64,000 nt of DNA from DATDIC01 sp963764525 (GTDB lineage: Bacteria; Pseudomonadota; Alphaproteobacteria; Acetobacterales; Acetobacteraceae), in the NCBI GenBank assembly GCA_963764525.1, contig CAVXTC010000011.1, positions 1 to 64,000 on the forward strand. The letters run 5' to 3'. The stretch's first letter is position 1; each line of letters starts with the position of its first letter. The notes below the pieces were generated by a model. It made no database searches. It had not been told where the DNA came from and was given only the letters and a program-made list of their open reading frames with translations. Positions 28,702 to 38,437 of this stretch are shown in pieces. The position numbers and the translations under genes are program-made.

Positions 28702-29150
28702 ATGAAGCCACCGTCAGCGGTGGAGAACTCCGCCATTCCTAACGAACTGGTCCGGACTTATCACGCGGAGGCGGCTCCCGCTACCGGCGGCTCAGGCAAA
28801 TCTGGACGCGAGTTGAAGAAGCGGATCGGGGAGGAAGTCAAAAAATTTCTGGTGATTCTCTGGGCGATGTTAGCGCTGTTCAGCTTGCACAAGACCATCG
28901 TCCTCGAGCAGAGCCATATGGATTACCAAAGTCAAAGCTTCGCCATTATCAATGCGCTGATTTTGGCCAAAGTCGTGCTGGTTGCCGAAGATCTGCGCCT
29001 GGGGAACAAATCAGGGACCATGCATTGATTTATTCGGTGCTGTACAAGAGCTTTCATCCCCTGCTTTATGTTCCGGGAGGCGGCTCGCGTGATCGGGGGT
29101 GATCAGCTGTGGCGGCTGTTCTTCGACCGCGGAGGCAGAACGCTCCGGTT
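28702..29150 (+). pseudogene. Broken inner-membrane protein gene with internal deletion
   Basis: ATG 28702 starts MKPPSAVENSAIPNELVR; after a basic linker come a helix (VILWAMLALFSLHKTIVLEQ) and SFAIINALILAKVVLVAEDLRLG. That frame stops at 29028, but the next frame carries on as LIYSVLYKSF, and a third gives FREAARVIGGDQLWRLFFDR, the C-terminal motif of the same family as I remember it. About 50 residues normally lie between the last two pieces, so there is a deletion as well as frame loss. Likely a true pseudogene. Confidence 0.55.
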
Positions 29151-29705
29151 GTCAGTCCGAAGCGCTGCGGCTGATTCTGGCATTGGGGCGATCAGCCATG
29201 AGGCACTATGGCGGTCAAAGTCAGTTCTTCGCCGACTACCGCCGGAGGTGCCGCGTCGACGTTCAGGTCCGCTTTCGGGACATGGGGTGCTGAGGCCGAA
29301 TGACCGACATGGGCGCTCAGCAGCCGATGACAGGCGCGTCTGGACGTCTGCTATCTGGAATGGCCGCCCAGCCCTCGGACGCCTTGGTTCGGTCGGAACC
29401 CGAAATTCAAACTGCGACACTACCCGTAAGCGGGGACCCAGGTTCCGCTCCGGTGTTGCGGGCCAGAGACCTGGGTTCGTTTCGCTGACCATCGAGGATC
29501 AGTTTCTTCGCCGCTTGCCGTACCATCCTCCGTGTCACCTCAGCGGAACCTGCCCGACGATGACTCCCGCCGCACGGGATGCTATCGGCCATCCCATGAC
29601 CCTGTGTTTGTTTCGCATCCGTTGTGCCTTCCGCCGGCCCGGTGCACCCGGTTCCGGCGCGCGCCCAGCACCCGCCGGCGCAGCGCCGCGCATCACCCCG
29701 GCCGC
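29151..29705. other. No gene supported
   Basis: Several frames are open in this stretch but none shows a ribosome site, a recognisable family or hydrophobic pattern. It separates the broken membrane-protein gene from the histidine phosphatase gene, whose frame is open far upstream of its start. Confidence 0.45.
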
Positions 29706-30326
29706 ATGACCGTCACCAACTTCTGGCTGATCCGCCACGCGCTGGTCACCGAGAACGCCCGCGCCATCCTGTACGGCACGCTGGATGTCGAGCTATGCCC
29801 GGCCACCCTGCTGGAACAGCAGCCGATGTACGCCGCGCTCGCGAAACGGCTGCCGCGCCCGGCGGCCTGGGTGGTCACCCCGCTGTCCCGCACCCGCCGC
29901 ACCGCGGAGGCGATCTTCGCCGCCGGCTATCCGCCCACACCACTGGCCGTCGAACCCGATCTGGCCGAACAGCACCTGGGCGAGTGGCAGGGCCTGGTGC
30001 ACGCCGACCTGCCGGCCCGCCTGACCCTGCCGAAACACGCCTTCTGGCCGCTATCCGGCTGGGAGCGCCCGCCCGGTGGAGAAAGCATGGCCGAGGTGAT
30101 CCTGCGCGCCGGCGCCGTGCTGGAACGCCTCGCGACAACCCATGCCGGCGACGATGTGGTGGCGGTCAGCCACGGCGGCTCGATTCGCGCCGCCGTGGCG
30201 CACGCGCTCCGGATCGGTCCCGACAACGCGCTGCATCTGGCGGTGCAGAACCTGTCGCTCACCCGGCTGGAGCGGCACCCCGACGGCTGGCGCGTGGTCT
30301 GCGTCAACGAATTGCCGGGCTATTGA
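29706..30326 (+). CDS. Histidine phosphatase family protein (phosphoglycerate mutase-like)
   Basis: 206-residue enzyme transferring phosphate through an active-site histidine. The usual RHG is RHA here (FWLIRHALVTEN, His at about residue 10). Other landmarks: SRTRRTAEAI, LAEQHLGEWQG with the proton-donor Glu, PGGESMAEV and the second His in VAVSHGGSIRAAV. ATG 29706 gives the standard N-terminus. In alphaproteobacteria such proteins can act in cobalamin or nucleotide-sugar metabolism; no neighbour supports a choice. Confidence 0.9.
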   Translation: MTVTNFWLIRHALVTENARAILYGTLDVELCPATLLEQQPMYAALAKRLPRPAAWVVTPLSRTRRTAEAIFAAGYPPTPLAVEPDLAEQHLGEWQGLVHADLPARLTLPKHAFWPLSGWERPPGGESMAEVILRAGAVLERLATTHAGDDVVAVSHGGSIRAAVAHALRIGPDNALHLAVQNLSLTRLERHPDGWRVVCVNELPGY

Positions 30327-30389
30327 TCACGCCCCTGCTTCCGGCAACTCCGCGGCGTCATGCTAGCGCCGGCTCGGAGGCATCGAAAC

Positions 30390-31298
30390 ATGAAACCCAT
30401 TCTGATAATCGCCACGCTGGCGCTGCTGCCGATGCTGGCCCACATCCAGCCGGCCCGCGCCCAACCGGCCCGCGACCAGTCGGAGATGCAGGCGCTGGTT
30501 GATCGCTCGGCGCTGGCGCTGCAAGACGCCATGACGCTGCGAGCCTCGCAGCAGCCGCACATCTCGTTGACCCACGCACGCGCCGCGGTGATCTGCCCGC
30601 AGGTGTTCAAAGCGGGGTTCTTCTTCGGCGGATCCGGCGGCGACTGCGTGCTGGTCGGCCGCGCCGCCAACGGCACCTGGTCATACCCGGCGTTCTACAC
30701 CATCGGCAGCGCCAGTTTCGGCTTGCAGATCGGCGTCCAGGACAGCGAGATCCTGATGCTGATCATGACCAACCGCGGCCTGAACGCGATCCTGAACAGC
30801 AGCTTCAAGATCGGCGCCGGCGCATCGGTGGCGATCGCGGTGATCGGCGGCGGCGTGCAGGGCGACACCACCCTCGCGGTGGGCGCCGACATTCTGGCGT
30901 TCTCGATCTCCCGCGGCGCGTTTGCCGGCATCTCGCTGGAGGGCTCGGTGTTGGATTCGCTGACCGGCTGGGACCAGACCTATTACGGACAGCCGGTGGA
31001 CGCGCGGCAGATCGTCATCCAGATGCAGGGGCGTAATCCCGGCGCCGACCCGCTGCGTGAGGTGCTGACCCGCTACGGCATGCCGATGCCGGAGGTCGCG
31101 GTGGCACGGCCCTATCCTGGGATGCCGGCCCAGGCACCGCCGGATGCCGGGCCGCCCGGCGGCTATGCCCCGGTCGCCGGGGGATCGCCGCCGCCGGCTT
31201 ATGCTGCCCCTGGCTATGCTGCCCCTGCCTATGCTGCTCCGGTCAATCTTCAGCCGGGGGCGCCGATCCAGCAGCAGAGCCTGCCGCCGCCGCGATAG
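30390..31298 (+). CDS. SYLF-domain (Ysc84) lipid-binding protein
   Basis: 302 residues: signal peptide (ILIIATLALLPMLAHIQPARAQ), SYLF domain with HARAAVICPQVFKAGFFFGGSGGDCVL, TIGSASFGLQIGVQDSEILMLIM and FSISRGAFAGISLEGSVL, then a Pro/Ala/Tyr-rich tail with YAAPxYAAP repeats. SYLF domains bind phosphoinositides in eukaryotes; the bacterial role is unclear, probably membrane-associated in the periplasm. GGAGG upstream supports ATG 30390. Confidence 0.92.
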   Translation: MKPILIIATLALLPMLAHIQPARAQPARDQSEMQALVDRSALALQDAMTLRASQQPHISLTHARAAVICPQVFKAGFFFGGSGGDCVLVGRAANGTWSYPAFYTIGSASFGLQIGVQDSEILMLIMTNRGLNAILNSSFKIGAGASVAIAVIGGGVQGDTTLAVGADILAFSISRGAFAGISLEGSVLDSLTGWDQTYYGQPVDARQIVIQMQGRNPGADPLREVLTRYGMPMPEVAVARPYPGMPAQAPPDAGPPGGYAPVAGGSPPPAYAAPGYAAPAYAAPVNLQPGAPIQQQSLPPPR

Positions 31299-31318
31299 GC
31301 CCGGCTATCAGCAACAAA

Positions 31319-31394
31319 CCCCTCCACCCAAGGGGAGGGGGAAAGCCAGGGCCAGCGGTTTCCCCTTGCGGGAGGAGGCAGGGGGAGGGGTCTC
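31319..31394. repeat. Dispersed G/C-tract palindromic repeat, intergenic copy
   Basis: Lies between convergent genes. CCCCTCCACCCAAGGGGAGG forms a hairpin and a second C-tract/G-tract pair follows (TTTCCCCTTGCGGGAGGAGG). Its reverse complement matches the copy at 37463-37503 (shared GACCCCTCC..CTCCC-CAA-GGGG pattern). May also act as a bidirectional terminator. Confidence 0.6.
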
Positions 31395-31441
31395 GCATGT
31401 TCCAATCTCGGATGCTTGCCCCGCCGCGGCCTTTCGGCTGC

Positions 31442-32229
31442 CTACCCGTCCTCCAGTTCCCGGAAGAAGCGGGCACGCTGCGTGCCGCTTTCCATGATCA
31501 TGCCGTGGTCCGAGTGCGCCAGGATCATGTGAGCGCCGCGCCCGATATAATGCGCCGCCCATTTATCATCGCCGATCCCGCCGGTGCCGAGCAGCTTGCC
31601 ATGGCGGCCGCACGCCTCGCCGACCGCGGCATAGGCCTCCTGCACACGCCGGTCGCCCCATTGGCCGGGAATGCCCATCGTGGTGGTGAGGTCGGTGGTA
31701 CCGATCATCAGCACGTCGATCCCGGCGACCGCGGCGATCGCATCGACGTTGGCGACGGCTTCCTCGGTCTCGATCATGGCGCACACCAGCACCTGTTGAT
31801 TGAGCGTCGCCTGGGCCTCCGCCAGCGGTGGGCCGCCGTACAGAAAGGCGGCCGGCGGGGCGCCCCAGCTCCGCCGTCCCAGCGGGGGGAAGCGGAACGC
31901 CTCGGCGACGCGCATCGCCTGTGCTGGCGTACGACGTGCGGCACGACGATGCCCATGGCGCCGTTGTCGAGCGCGCGGGTCCCCTCATCCAGCGCATCCG
32001 CGCACACCCGCACGATCGGGGTGATGCCCAGCCCGATCGCCGCGTACGAGATCTGGGACGCTTCCTGCACGCTGAAGGCGCCGTGCTCGGTGTCGATGAA
32101 CAGCCAGTCGTAGCCGGTGGCGTGCGCCAGCATCGCAACCGCGCTGCTGCGGAGGTGATAGACGCAGAAGCCGAGGGCGAGTTTGCCGGCACGCAGGCGC
32201 GTCAGCGTCGGGTTGGGAATGATCGGCAC
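31442..32229 (-). pseudogene. HpaI/HpcH-type class II aldolase, frameshifted
   Basis: Metal-dependent pyruvate aldolase of the 2-keto-3-deoxy acid family. N-terminal part: FCVYHLRSSAVAMLAHATGYDWLFIDTEHGAFS, with the metal-binding Glu of DTEH and VRVCADALDEGTRALDNGAMGIVVPHV. Near 31920 the frame changes; the rest reads FLYGGPPLAEAQATLNQQVLVCAMIE and IAAVAGIDVLMIGTTDLTTTMGIPGQ. Joined length about 262 residues, normal. Physiological substrate unknown; in this family it may be 4-hydroxy-2-oxoheptanedioate or a related acid. Confidence 0.85.
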
Positions 32230-32265
32230 GCGCGGCGCCTCTTGGTGGGTTGGCCCGGCACGCCA

Positions 32266-32721
32266 TCATCCGCCAGCGGGCGCGTCAAGTTCGGCGCCGC
32301 TGCCTTGGGGCCGCGGTTCATCCTCGGTCAGCTCCTGGACCCGGCGGACGACATCCTCGGGCCGGTACGGCTTCGGGATCAGTGGCCCACTGCTTAACTC
32401 GCCGGCCTGTTGGGTGCGGCTGGTGTAGCCGGAGGTGATCAGCACACGCACCTGTGGCCGGTGACTGCGGATCCATTGCGCCAGTGCAATGCCGTCCATT
32501 GCGCCGGGCATGCGCACGTCGGTAAACACCACATCGACAGCGGCGCGATCCAGTACCGACACCGCCTCGTCGGCGGTGCCCGCCGCAACCACTCGATAAC
32601 CGCTCAGTTCGAGGAAAGCGGTCATCATCTCGCGCAACAACTCCTCGTCATCCACCACCAGCACGGTGGCTGGCCGATGCGGCTGATCTTCCGGGTCCGC
32701 CAGCTCGGCCGACGCAGCCAT
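32266..32721 (-). CDS. Single-domain response regulator
   Basis: A 151-residue receiver domain: VLVVDDEELLREMMTAF (acidic pocket), phospho-Asp in VVFTDVRMPGAMDG, Thr/Ser in VLITSGYTS and Lys in LIPKPYRPEDVV. No output domain, so it acts as a phosphorelay intermediate or allosteric regulator (FixJ/CheY-like N-terminal type). ATG 32721 follows a G-rich site. A longer in-frame start at 32814 would add an unrelated tail. It could be a partner for the hybrid kinase at 9447, a guess only. Confidence 0.85.
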   Translation of the reverse strand: MAASAELADPEDQPHRPATVLVVDDEELLREMMTAFLELSGYRVVAAGTADEAVSVLDRAAVDVVFTDVRMPGAMDGIALAQWIRSHRPQVRVLITSGYTSRTQQAGELSSGPLIPKPYRPEDVVRRVQELTEDEPRPQGSGAELDAPAGG

Positions 32722-32892
32722 GGCACTTGCCCCCTTTTCTGGCGCGCAGAGCGGCGGTCGCTCCAGCAGCGGCCAGTCCGAGTAATGCGCTCGCCATGTA
32801 TGACGCCGGGACAACGGGCGGGTTTGCCGGCTCCGCCGGGCGTGATCGAGCGGAAGCGAAATTCGGCGCGGGCGCTCCGCCTGATCGCCGGC

Positions 32893-34638
32893 CTACAAGG
32901 CGTACCCCGCTTTGACCAGGTACGCCGCGTGCCTGGTCCAGATCGTAGGGGATCGGCTTGCAGCAGTTCGTGATCGTATTCCGGCGCCGACCAGGGGATC
33001 GGCACGGTGCCGGGATGACCGAGGCCGCTGGCGATCTCCTTGACGATCTGCTCGCGCGGGATGGCCAGGCTGAACGCCTTGCGCACATAAGCGGCGGCCT
33101 CGGCCGCGCGCGCCGGGTCCTGCTTGCCGAGCGGCGTCGCGGCGCCGGTGCCGAACACCGGATGGCGCAGATTGTAGCAGATGTGCTGCCATTTGTAGGA
33201 ATCGAACCGCTGCACCTTGCCCCATTTCGGGTCGATCGGTGCCCAGCAGCGAGCCGATGTCGTACATCGGATCGTGGGCATCGATATCGCCCGCCTTGAG
33301 CGCGCTCAGCACCGCATCGGTGCCCTGGATGTTCACCACATAGTACGTCGTCACGTTGCCGGTGGTCGGCTGCCAGTAGTTCGGGTTCTTGGCATAGCGG
33401 TAGGCCTTGCGCGACGGGTCGAAGCCCATCGCGATCCACGGGCCGGTGCCGATGCCGCCATGCGCGGTGTAGGTCTTGCCGGCCGTGGTCTTCACTTGGT
33501 AGCTGCCGAGCCAGGTGTTCGCGACATGGCCGCGCAGCGCCTCCGGCTTGATGTCCTTGTAGGCGTGCTCCGGCATGATCGCGACGGCGCCCAGGATCTG
33601 CTCGCGGAACAGGATCGAGTAGGCCGGCAGATCGACGGTGATCTCCAGCGGGCCGGTGACCTTGTAGGCGGCGGTCGAGCCGAACACCGATGCCAGGTTG
33701 GCCTGCAAGTCGCTGGCATAGGCCTTGTTCAGCGCCATGTCCCAGGTGAATTTCACGTCGTACGCGGTGAACGGTTCGCCGCTGTGCCAGGTGACGTTGG
33801 GGCGCAGCCGGATCACCCAGTGCTTGCCGTCGGCGGAGCTATCGACGCTTACGGCCAGCGCCGGCACAAGCTGTTTGTTCTCCCACGAATCGTATTCCAG
33901 CAGCCGGTTGTACACCGGGCCGAACACGTTGGAATTCGTTGTAGCCCTGCGTGTACATGGGGATCAGCCCGTCCGGCGGCGCCCAGCTGGCGAAGGCGGC
34001 GGTGGCATTGCTGCCGCCGCCGTCGATCGTCCAGTTCTCCGGCCGCGGATAGAACACCGGGTTGAAGGTGGTGGCGTCGAAGCCTTTCAGCTTCGGGTTC
34101 ACCGCGATGGCATCTTCAGGATAGAACAGGATGGTCATCGGCTCGATGTCGTACCAGCGCTTCTCGAACGCCTTGATGGCGTCAGGCGCGCTGCGCCGGG
34201 TCGATCGCGCCGCCGTAGGTCCGTCAGCGACTTGTCGATCTCTGGATCGGAGATGTAGTAGAAGTTCGGTCCGTTCGGCGGCACCAGGTTGCTGAGGAAC
34301 AACTGAGTTCGGGAGCGGGGTGATGGAGCTGTAGTAGTAGCGTTCAAGGTAGGCGTCCCAGCCGCCATCGACATGTGTCTTGCCCTCGCCTCTCGATCGG
34401 CGGGCGATGATGGTGGGGAAATCGACGTAGCTGGAGACCACATCGACGCCGAGCTTGGAGATCTGCTGCGCCGCCAGCGTGCCCCAGATCATGCGGGCCG
34501 GCTGGTTGTTGGGGATCAGCATGTACAGCTTGAACAACGAAGGCGCCGCGCGGCGGTGCCGAGAACCGCCGGTGCGGCAAGCCCGCCGGCAACGCCGGTT
34601 GCCGTTTTAAGCAATCCACGCCGATTGATGTTGCCCAT
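32893..34638 (-). pseudogene. Dipeptide-type ABC substrate-binding protein, domain order circularly permuted, frameshifted
   Basis: SBP family 5 (DppA/OppA-like) solute receptor. ATG 34638 starts a twin-arginine signal (NRRGLLKTATGVAGGLAAP). Directly after comes what is normally the C-terminal end of the fold (KLYMLIPNNQPARMIWGTLA, WDAYLERYYYSS, ISDPEIDKSLTD, FYPRPENWTI), then a linker GGGSNATAAF, then the normal N-lobe (VYNRLLEYDSWENKQLVPAL, WVIRLRPNVTWHSGEPFTAY, GTGPWIAMGFDPSRKAY) and the first half of the C-lobe (AFSLAIPREQIVKEIASGLG), stopping at AYLVKAGYAL, exactly where the displaced tail would follow. Frame changes lie near 34540, 34330, 34200, 33940, 33250 and 32950. The matching permeases are on the other strand at 36.5-38.4 kb. 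Confidence 0.75.
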
Positions 34639-34826
34639 CTGTTGTCGCGCCCCCCCCTGAGCGCCGACGGCAACAGCAGGCCGGTGGATTGTCAAGGCGG
34701 GCCCCTTACTTCGAGATACGGGCAGCACCCATGACAGCCACGGAATGGCCCGCGCTATCGCATCATCACTTGTCCGCCAGGCTGCGGTAGCGTCATATTA
34801 TCACGGTACAACAACGGGGTCATGTC

Positions 34827-36366
34827 ATGAGCGGGCAGGCGGCCTTTCCTGGGCGCATCGACTTCGCGATGCCGCTCTCAGCGGTCGGGAACGGCGCCCG
34901 CCCGGTTTATCCTGCGGCAATCGTATTATCCGTGGCTTGTGGTTGGCACCACCTGCATCGCCGCGTTCATCGGCCAGGTCGATGCCAGCATCGTTCAGCT
35001 CGCGTTGCCGACGTTGGAGCGCGAATTCGATGCGCCGCTGAACGAAGTGAGCTGGGTGGCGATCGGCTATGTCCTGGCTTTCGCAGCCGTCCTGCCGGTG
35101 TTTGCGCGGATTGCCGAAATTTCCGGGCGCAAGCGCATGTACCTGTTCGGCTTCGCCCTGTTCGGATTGACATCCGCCTTGTGCGGCTTTGCCCCAAACC
35201 TTCCGTGGCTGATCGCATTCCGCGTGGGGCAGGGCGTCGGCGGGCGATGCTGGGGCCAACAGCGTCGTCATCCTGGTGGCCGCCGCAGGTCCGCACCGAC
35301 GGGGCCGAGCGATGGGGATCTTCGCGGCTGCGCAGGCGGTTGGCGTCAGTGCCGGCCCGGCGTTGGGAGGCTTGGTGCTGGGTGCATTGAGTTGGCGGTG
35401 GATATTCTGGGTCAACGTGCCGGTCGCAGCTCGCCGGCGTTATCATGGGCTGGCTGGTCGTGCCGCAAACCGCGAATTTCAGCACGGACCGTCGGTTTGA
35501 TGGGCGGGGCGCGCTGCTGCTGATGCCGGCGCTGATTGCACTGCTGATGGCACTGACTGAAAGTGCACGCCTGGGGCGCTGATGTCGGCCTGGACACTTG
35601 CCTGCGCCGGTGCAGCCCTGGTGCTGATCGCGGCCTTCGTTGGAGGGAGCGTACCACGCCGGCGCCCTTGATCGACCTTGATCTGTTCCGGCGTCCGGCC
35701 TTCTCCGGCGGCTGCATCGCCGTGGTCTTTTCGTATGCGATGCTGTACGGCATGTTCTTCGCGATGGCGTTCGCGCTGGTGCGTGGCTACCACGATCAAC
35801 CGCTGGCGGCGGGACTGCGGCTGACCATCATCCCGATCGCTCTCGGCATCGTCGCGCCGTTCAGCGGTGCACTGTATGAACTGCATCCGCGGATCGTGAT
35901 GGTCGCCGGGATGACGGTCTGCCTGGCGGCGGCGCTCGTATTGGCCACCGTGCTGACCGGAACGCCAGCCAGCCTGCCGGGCGTCATGATCGCATTGGCG
36001 GCATTCGGTGGCGGGCTGGGTCTGTTCATCGCTCCCAACAACAGCGCGGTCATCAGCGCCGCCCCCGCCGAAAGATCCGGCGAGGCCGGTGGTCTGCTCA
36101 ACCTGATGCGCATGTTCGGCACGGGTATCGGAGTGGCCGCCGGCTCGTCGGTGCTGTCATGGCGGCTCGAGCTGACGACCGGGGTTGGCGAGCGCACGGT
36201 TGGTGCCACGGAGCAGGCTTTGTTGGCGGCGGTCGGAGATGTCCTGCTGATGCTGGGGGCTTTCGCCGTCATCGCCGGTACCGCGTCGCAGCTTCGCAGC
36301 GGCCCGCCCCGACCGAGGAGAGCGTTCGTTACTGTCGATCAGGAAACACCAGACGCGGCAGGCTGA
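34827..36366 (+). pseudogene. MFS drug exporter (DHA2-like), frameshifted
   Basis: Major facilitator exporter of ~510 residues. After MSGQAAFPG the first helix reads WLVVGTTCIAAFIGQVDASI, followed by the DHA2 motif LPTLEREFDAPLNEVSWVAI, motif A-like AEISGRKRMYLFGF, motif C AQAVGVSAGPALGG, and helices to LLMLGAFAVIAGTASQL. The frame changes near 34905, 35250, 35430 and between 35510 and 35650, with homology resuming after each. Located between the SBP gene (minus) and the ABC permeases (plus), interrupting what is normally one operon. Substrate unknown. Confidence 0.78.
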
Positions 36367-36469
36367 CCACTCGCCAGAGGCTGTTCCGAAACGATGCAAG
36401 CCGGGCCCAGGAGCGATTGGCAAGACCCGGCGTGCCGGCCTATGGTTCCTCGGGAACCGGGGGAGCCGC

Positions 36470-37438
36470 GTGGGGATCCTGCGCTACATGGCGAGGCGGT
36501 TGGTGTTCGCGCTGGCACTGCTGCTCGGCGTCAGCGCCATCATCTTCTTCCTGATCAACGCGGTCGGCAATCCGATCGACATGCTGATGGCGGATCGTCC
36601 CGGCGTGACCGACCAGGCGATCGCCGCGCTGAAGGCATACTACCATCTGGATCGCAGCGTGCCGGCCCGCTACCTGATCTGGCTGGGCAACGTCGTGCAC
36701 GGCGATTTCGGCACCAGTATCACCTATAACCAGCCGGTCGGCGGCATGCTGGTGACCTACGGGCTGGAAACCCTCAAGCTGCAGGTTCCGGCAATCCTGC
36801 TCGGGCTGGCGCTGGCGATCGGCATCGCCTGCCTGGCCGCGGTGCGGCAATACAGCCGGGTGGATTTCGGCGTGATGACCGGCGCGCTGCTCGGCCATTC
36901 GATGCCGGGGTTTCTGGTCGGCATCCTGCTGATCCTGGTGTTTGCCTACTGGCTCGGCGTGTTCCCGAGCTACGGCGCCTATTCCACGCTGCACCCGCTG
37001 TGGGGCAGCACGTTGCTGGACGCGCTGTGGCACATGGTGCTGCCGCTGACCATGCTGACGCTGTTCGACACCGCGACCCTCACGTTGCTGCTGCGCGCCA
37101 ACATGGTCGATGTGCTCCGGCACGACTACGTCATGGCGGCGCGTGCGTCCGGCTTGCCGGAGCGGCGGGTGGTGTTCGGTCATGCGCTGCGCAACGCGAT
37201 CATCCCGGTGCTGACCTATCTGGGAATCCTGTTCGGGCTGATGCTGGCGACCGCGCCGGTGACGGAATCGGTGTTCACCTGGCCGGGCGCCGGGTTCCTG
37301 TACATCAACGCGATCCAGCAGCTCGATTACCCGGTGATCATGGGTGAAACGCTTGTCGTGACCGTCATGCTGGTCGCGTTCACCCTGATGACCGATATCG
37401 CCTATGTGCTGATCGATCCGCGGATCCGGCTGGAATGA
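36470..37438 (+). CDS. Peptide/nickel-type ABC permease (DppB-like)
   Basis: First membrane subunit of a dipeptide-class importer, 322 residues, six helices. Starts ILRYMARRLVFALALLLGVS, the canonical DppB N-terminus; the EAA loop is DYVMAARASGLPERRVVFGHALRNAIIP; ends LIDPRIRLE as nearly all DppB proteins do. Start is GTG 36470. Its TGA overlaps the ATG of the second permease. No ATPase genes follow, so the system needs ATPases from elsewhere or they were lost. Confidence 0.9.
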   Translation: MGILRYMARRLVFALALLLGVSAIIFFLINAVGNPIDMLMADRPGVTDQAIAALKAYYHLDRSVPARYLIWLGNVVHGDFGTSITYNQPVGGMLVTYGLETLKLQVPAILLGLALAIGIACLAAVRQYSRVDFGVMTGALLGHSMPGFLVGILLILVFAYWLGVFPSYGAYSTLHPLWGSTLLDALWHMVLPLTMLTLFDTATLTLLLRANMVDVLRHDYVMAARASGLPERRVVFGHALRNAIIPVLTYLGILFGLMLATAPVTESVFTWPGAGFLYINAIQQLDYPVIMGETLVVTVMLVAFTLMTDIAYVLIDPRIRLE

Positions 37439-38421
37439 GGGCGCCTGGTTCGACCTGGGACGACCCCTCCCCCCTGCCCCCTCCCACAAAGGGAGGGGGA
37501 GTTGTTGCGGCAAGACGGCGGCCCAGGGTGCGCGGGCCGGGCAACCTGCGGCAGGGCTGGTATCGGCTGCGGCGGAACCGCACCGGGATGCTGGGGCTGC
37601 TGCTTGTAGCGGTGACGATCGTGGTGGCGCTGCTGGCGCCTGTCATCGCGCCGTATGCCGCCGATGACCAGTCGGCGATGCTGCACTTCGCCGCGCAGGC
37701 GCCGCCCAGCGCAGCGCACTGGCTCGGCACCGACCGCAGCGGCTACGACGTGTTCAGCCGCATGCTGTACGGCGCGCCGACCGCGTTGATGGTCGGGCTC
37801 GGAGCCATGCTGATCGCCTCGGTCATCGGCGTGGCGATCGGCGGCATCGCCGGATATCTTGGAGGGCTGGCGGATGAGCTGTTGATGCGGTTCACCGAGT
37901 TCTTCCTGGTGATACCGGTGTTCATCGTCATCCTGGCGGTGGTGCGGCTGTTCGGCGTGGTCGTGGTGAACACCTGGATGGAGGGCATTCCGTACCTCAA
38001 TCTGGGGGCGATCATCATCCTGCTCGGGCTGTTCGGCTGGCCGCCGCTGGCGCGGCTGGCGCGGGCGGAGTTCTTGCGCCTGAAACAGATGGAGTTCGTG
38101 GAGGCCGCCCGCTGCATCGGGGCGCGGCCGAGGGACATCCTGGTCCGCCACATCCTGCCGAACGCGCTGCCGTCGCTGGTGGTGATGGCGGCACTTGGCA
38201 TCGGCGGCGCGATCCTGTCGGAGGCGATGATCAGCTTCCTCGGCTTCGGCGATCCGAAGACCGTCAGTTGGGGGCAGTCGCTGTATTTCAACTATCAGGT
38301 ACTGAAGGTGGCGCCGTGGGCGGTGCTGGTGCCAGGCACCGCGATCTTCCTGACGGTGCTTGGGTTCAATCTGCTGGCCGATGGGCTGTCGGACGCATTC
38401 AATCCGCGGCTGAAGCAATGA
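37435..38421 (+). CDS. Peptide/nickel-type ABC permease (DppC-like) with repeat-derived N-terminus
   Basis: Second membrane subunit, 328 residues. RLRRNRTGMLGLLLVAVTIVVALLAP is the usual first helix with its OppC-N motif, followed by HWLGTDRSGYDVFSRMLYGA, the EAA loop MEFVEAARCIGARPRDILVRHILPN and SFLGFGDPKTVSWG. The ~35 residues before the family start (PSPLPPPTKGGG and neighbours) come from an in-frame G/C-tract repeat. The ATG 37435 overlaps the DppB stop, so the insert is translated unless an internal start is used. Confidence 0.88.
   Translation: MRAPGSTWDDPSPLPPPTKGGGVVAARRRPRVRGPGNLRQGWYRLRRNRTGMLGLLLVAVTIVVALLAPVIAPYAADDQSAMLHFAAQAPPSAAHWLGTDRSGYDVFSRMLYGAPTALMVGLGAMLIASVIGVAIGGIAGYLGGLADELLMRFTEFFLVIPVFIVILAVVRLFGVVVVNTWMEGIPYLNLGAIIILLGLFGWPPLARLARAEFLRLKQMEFVEAARCIGARPRDILVRHILPNALPSLVVMAALGIGGAILSEAMISFLGFGDPKTVSWGQSLYFNYQVLKVAPWAVLVPGTAIFLTVLGFNLLADGLSDAFNPRLKQ
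37463..37503. repeat. Dispersed G/C-tract palindromic repeat, in-frame copy
   Basis: CCCCTCCCCCCTGCCCCCTC then CCACAAAGGGAGGGGGA forms a hairpin and resembles the reverse complement of the intergenic copy at 31319-31394. It encodes PSPLPPPTKGGG near the N-terminus of the DppC-like permease. Confidence 0.6.
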
Positions 38422-38437
38422 TGGGGGCGATGTCGGG

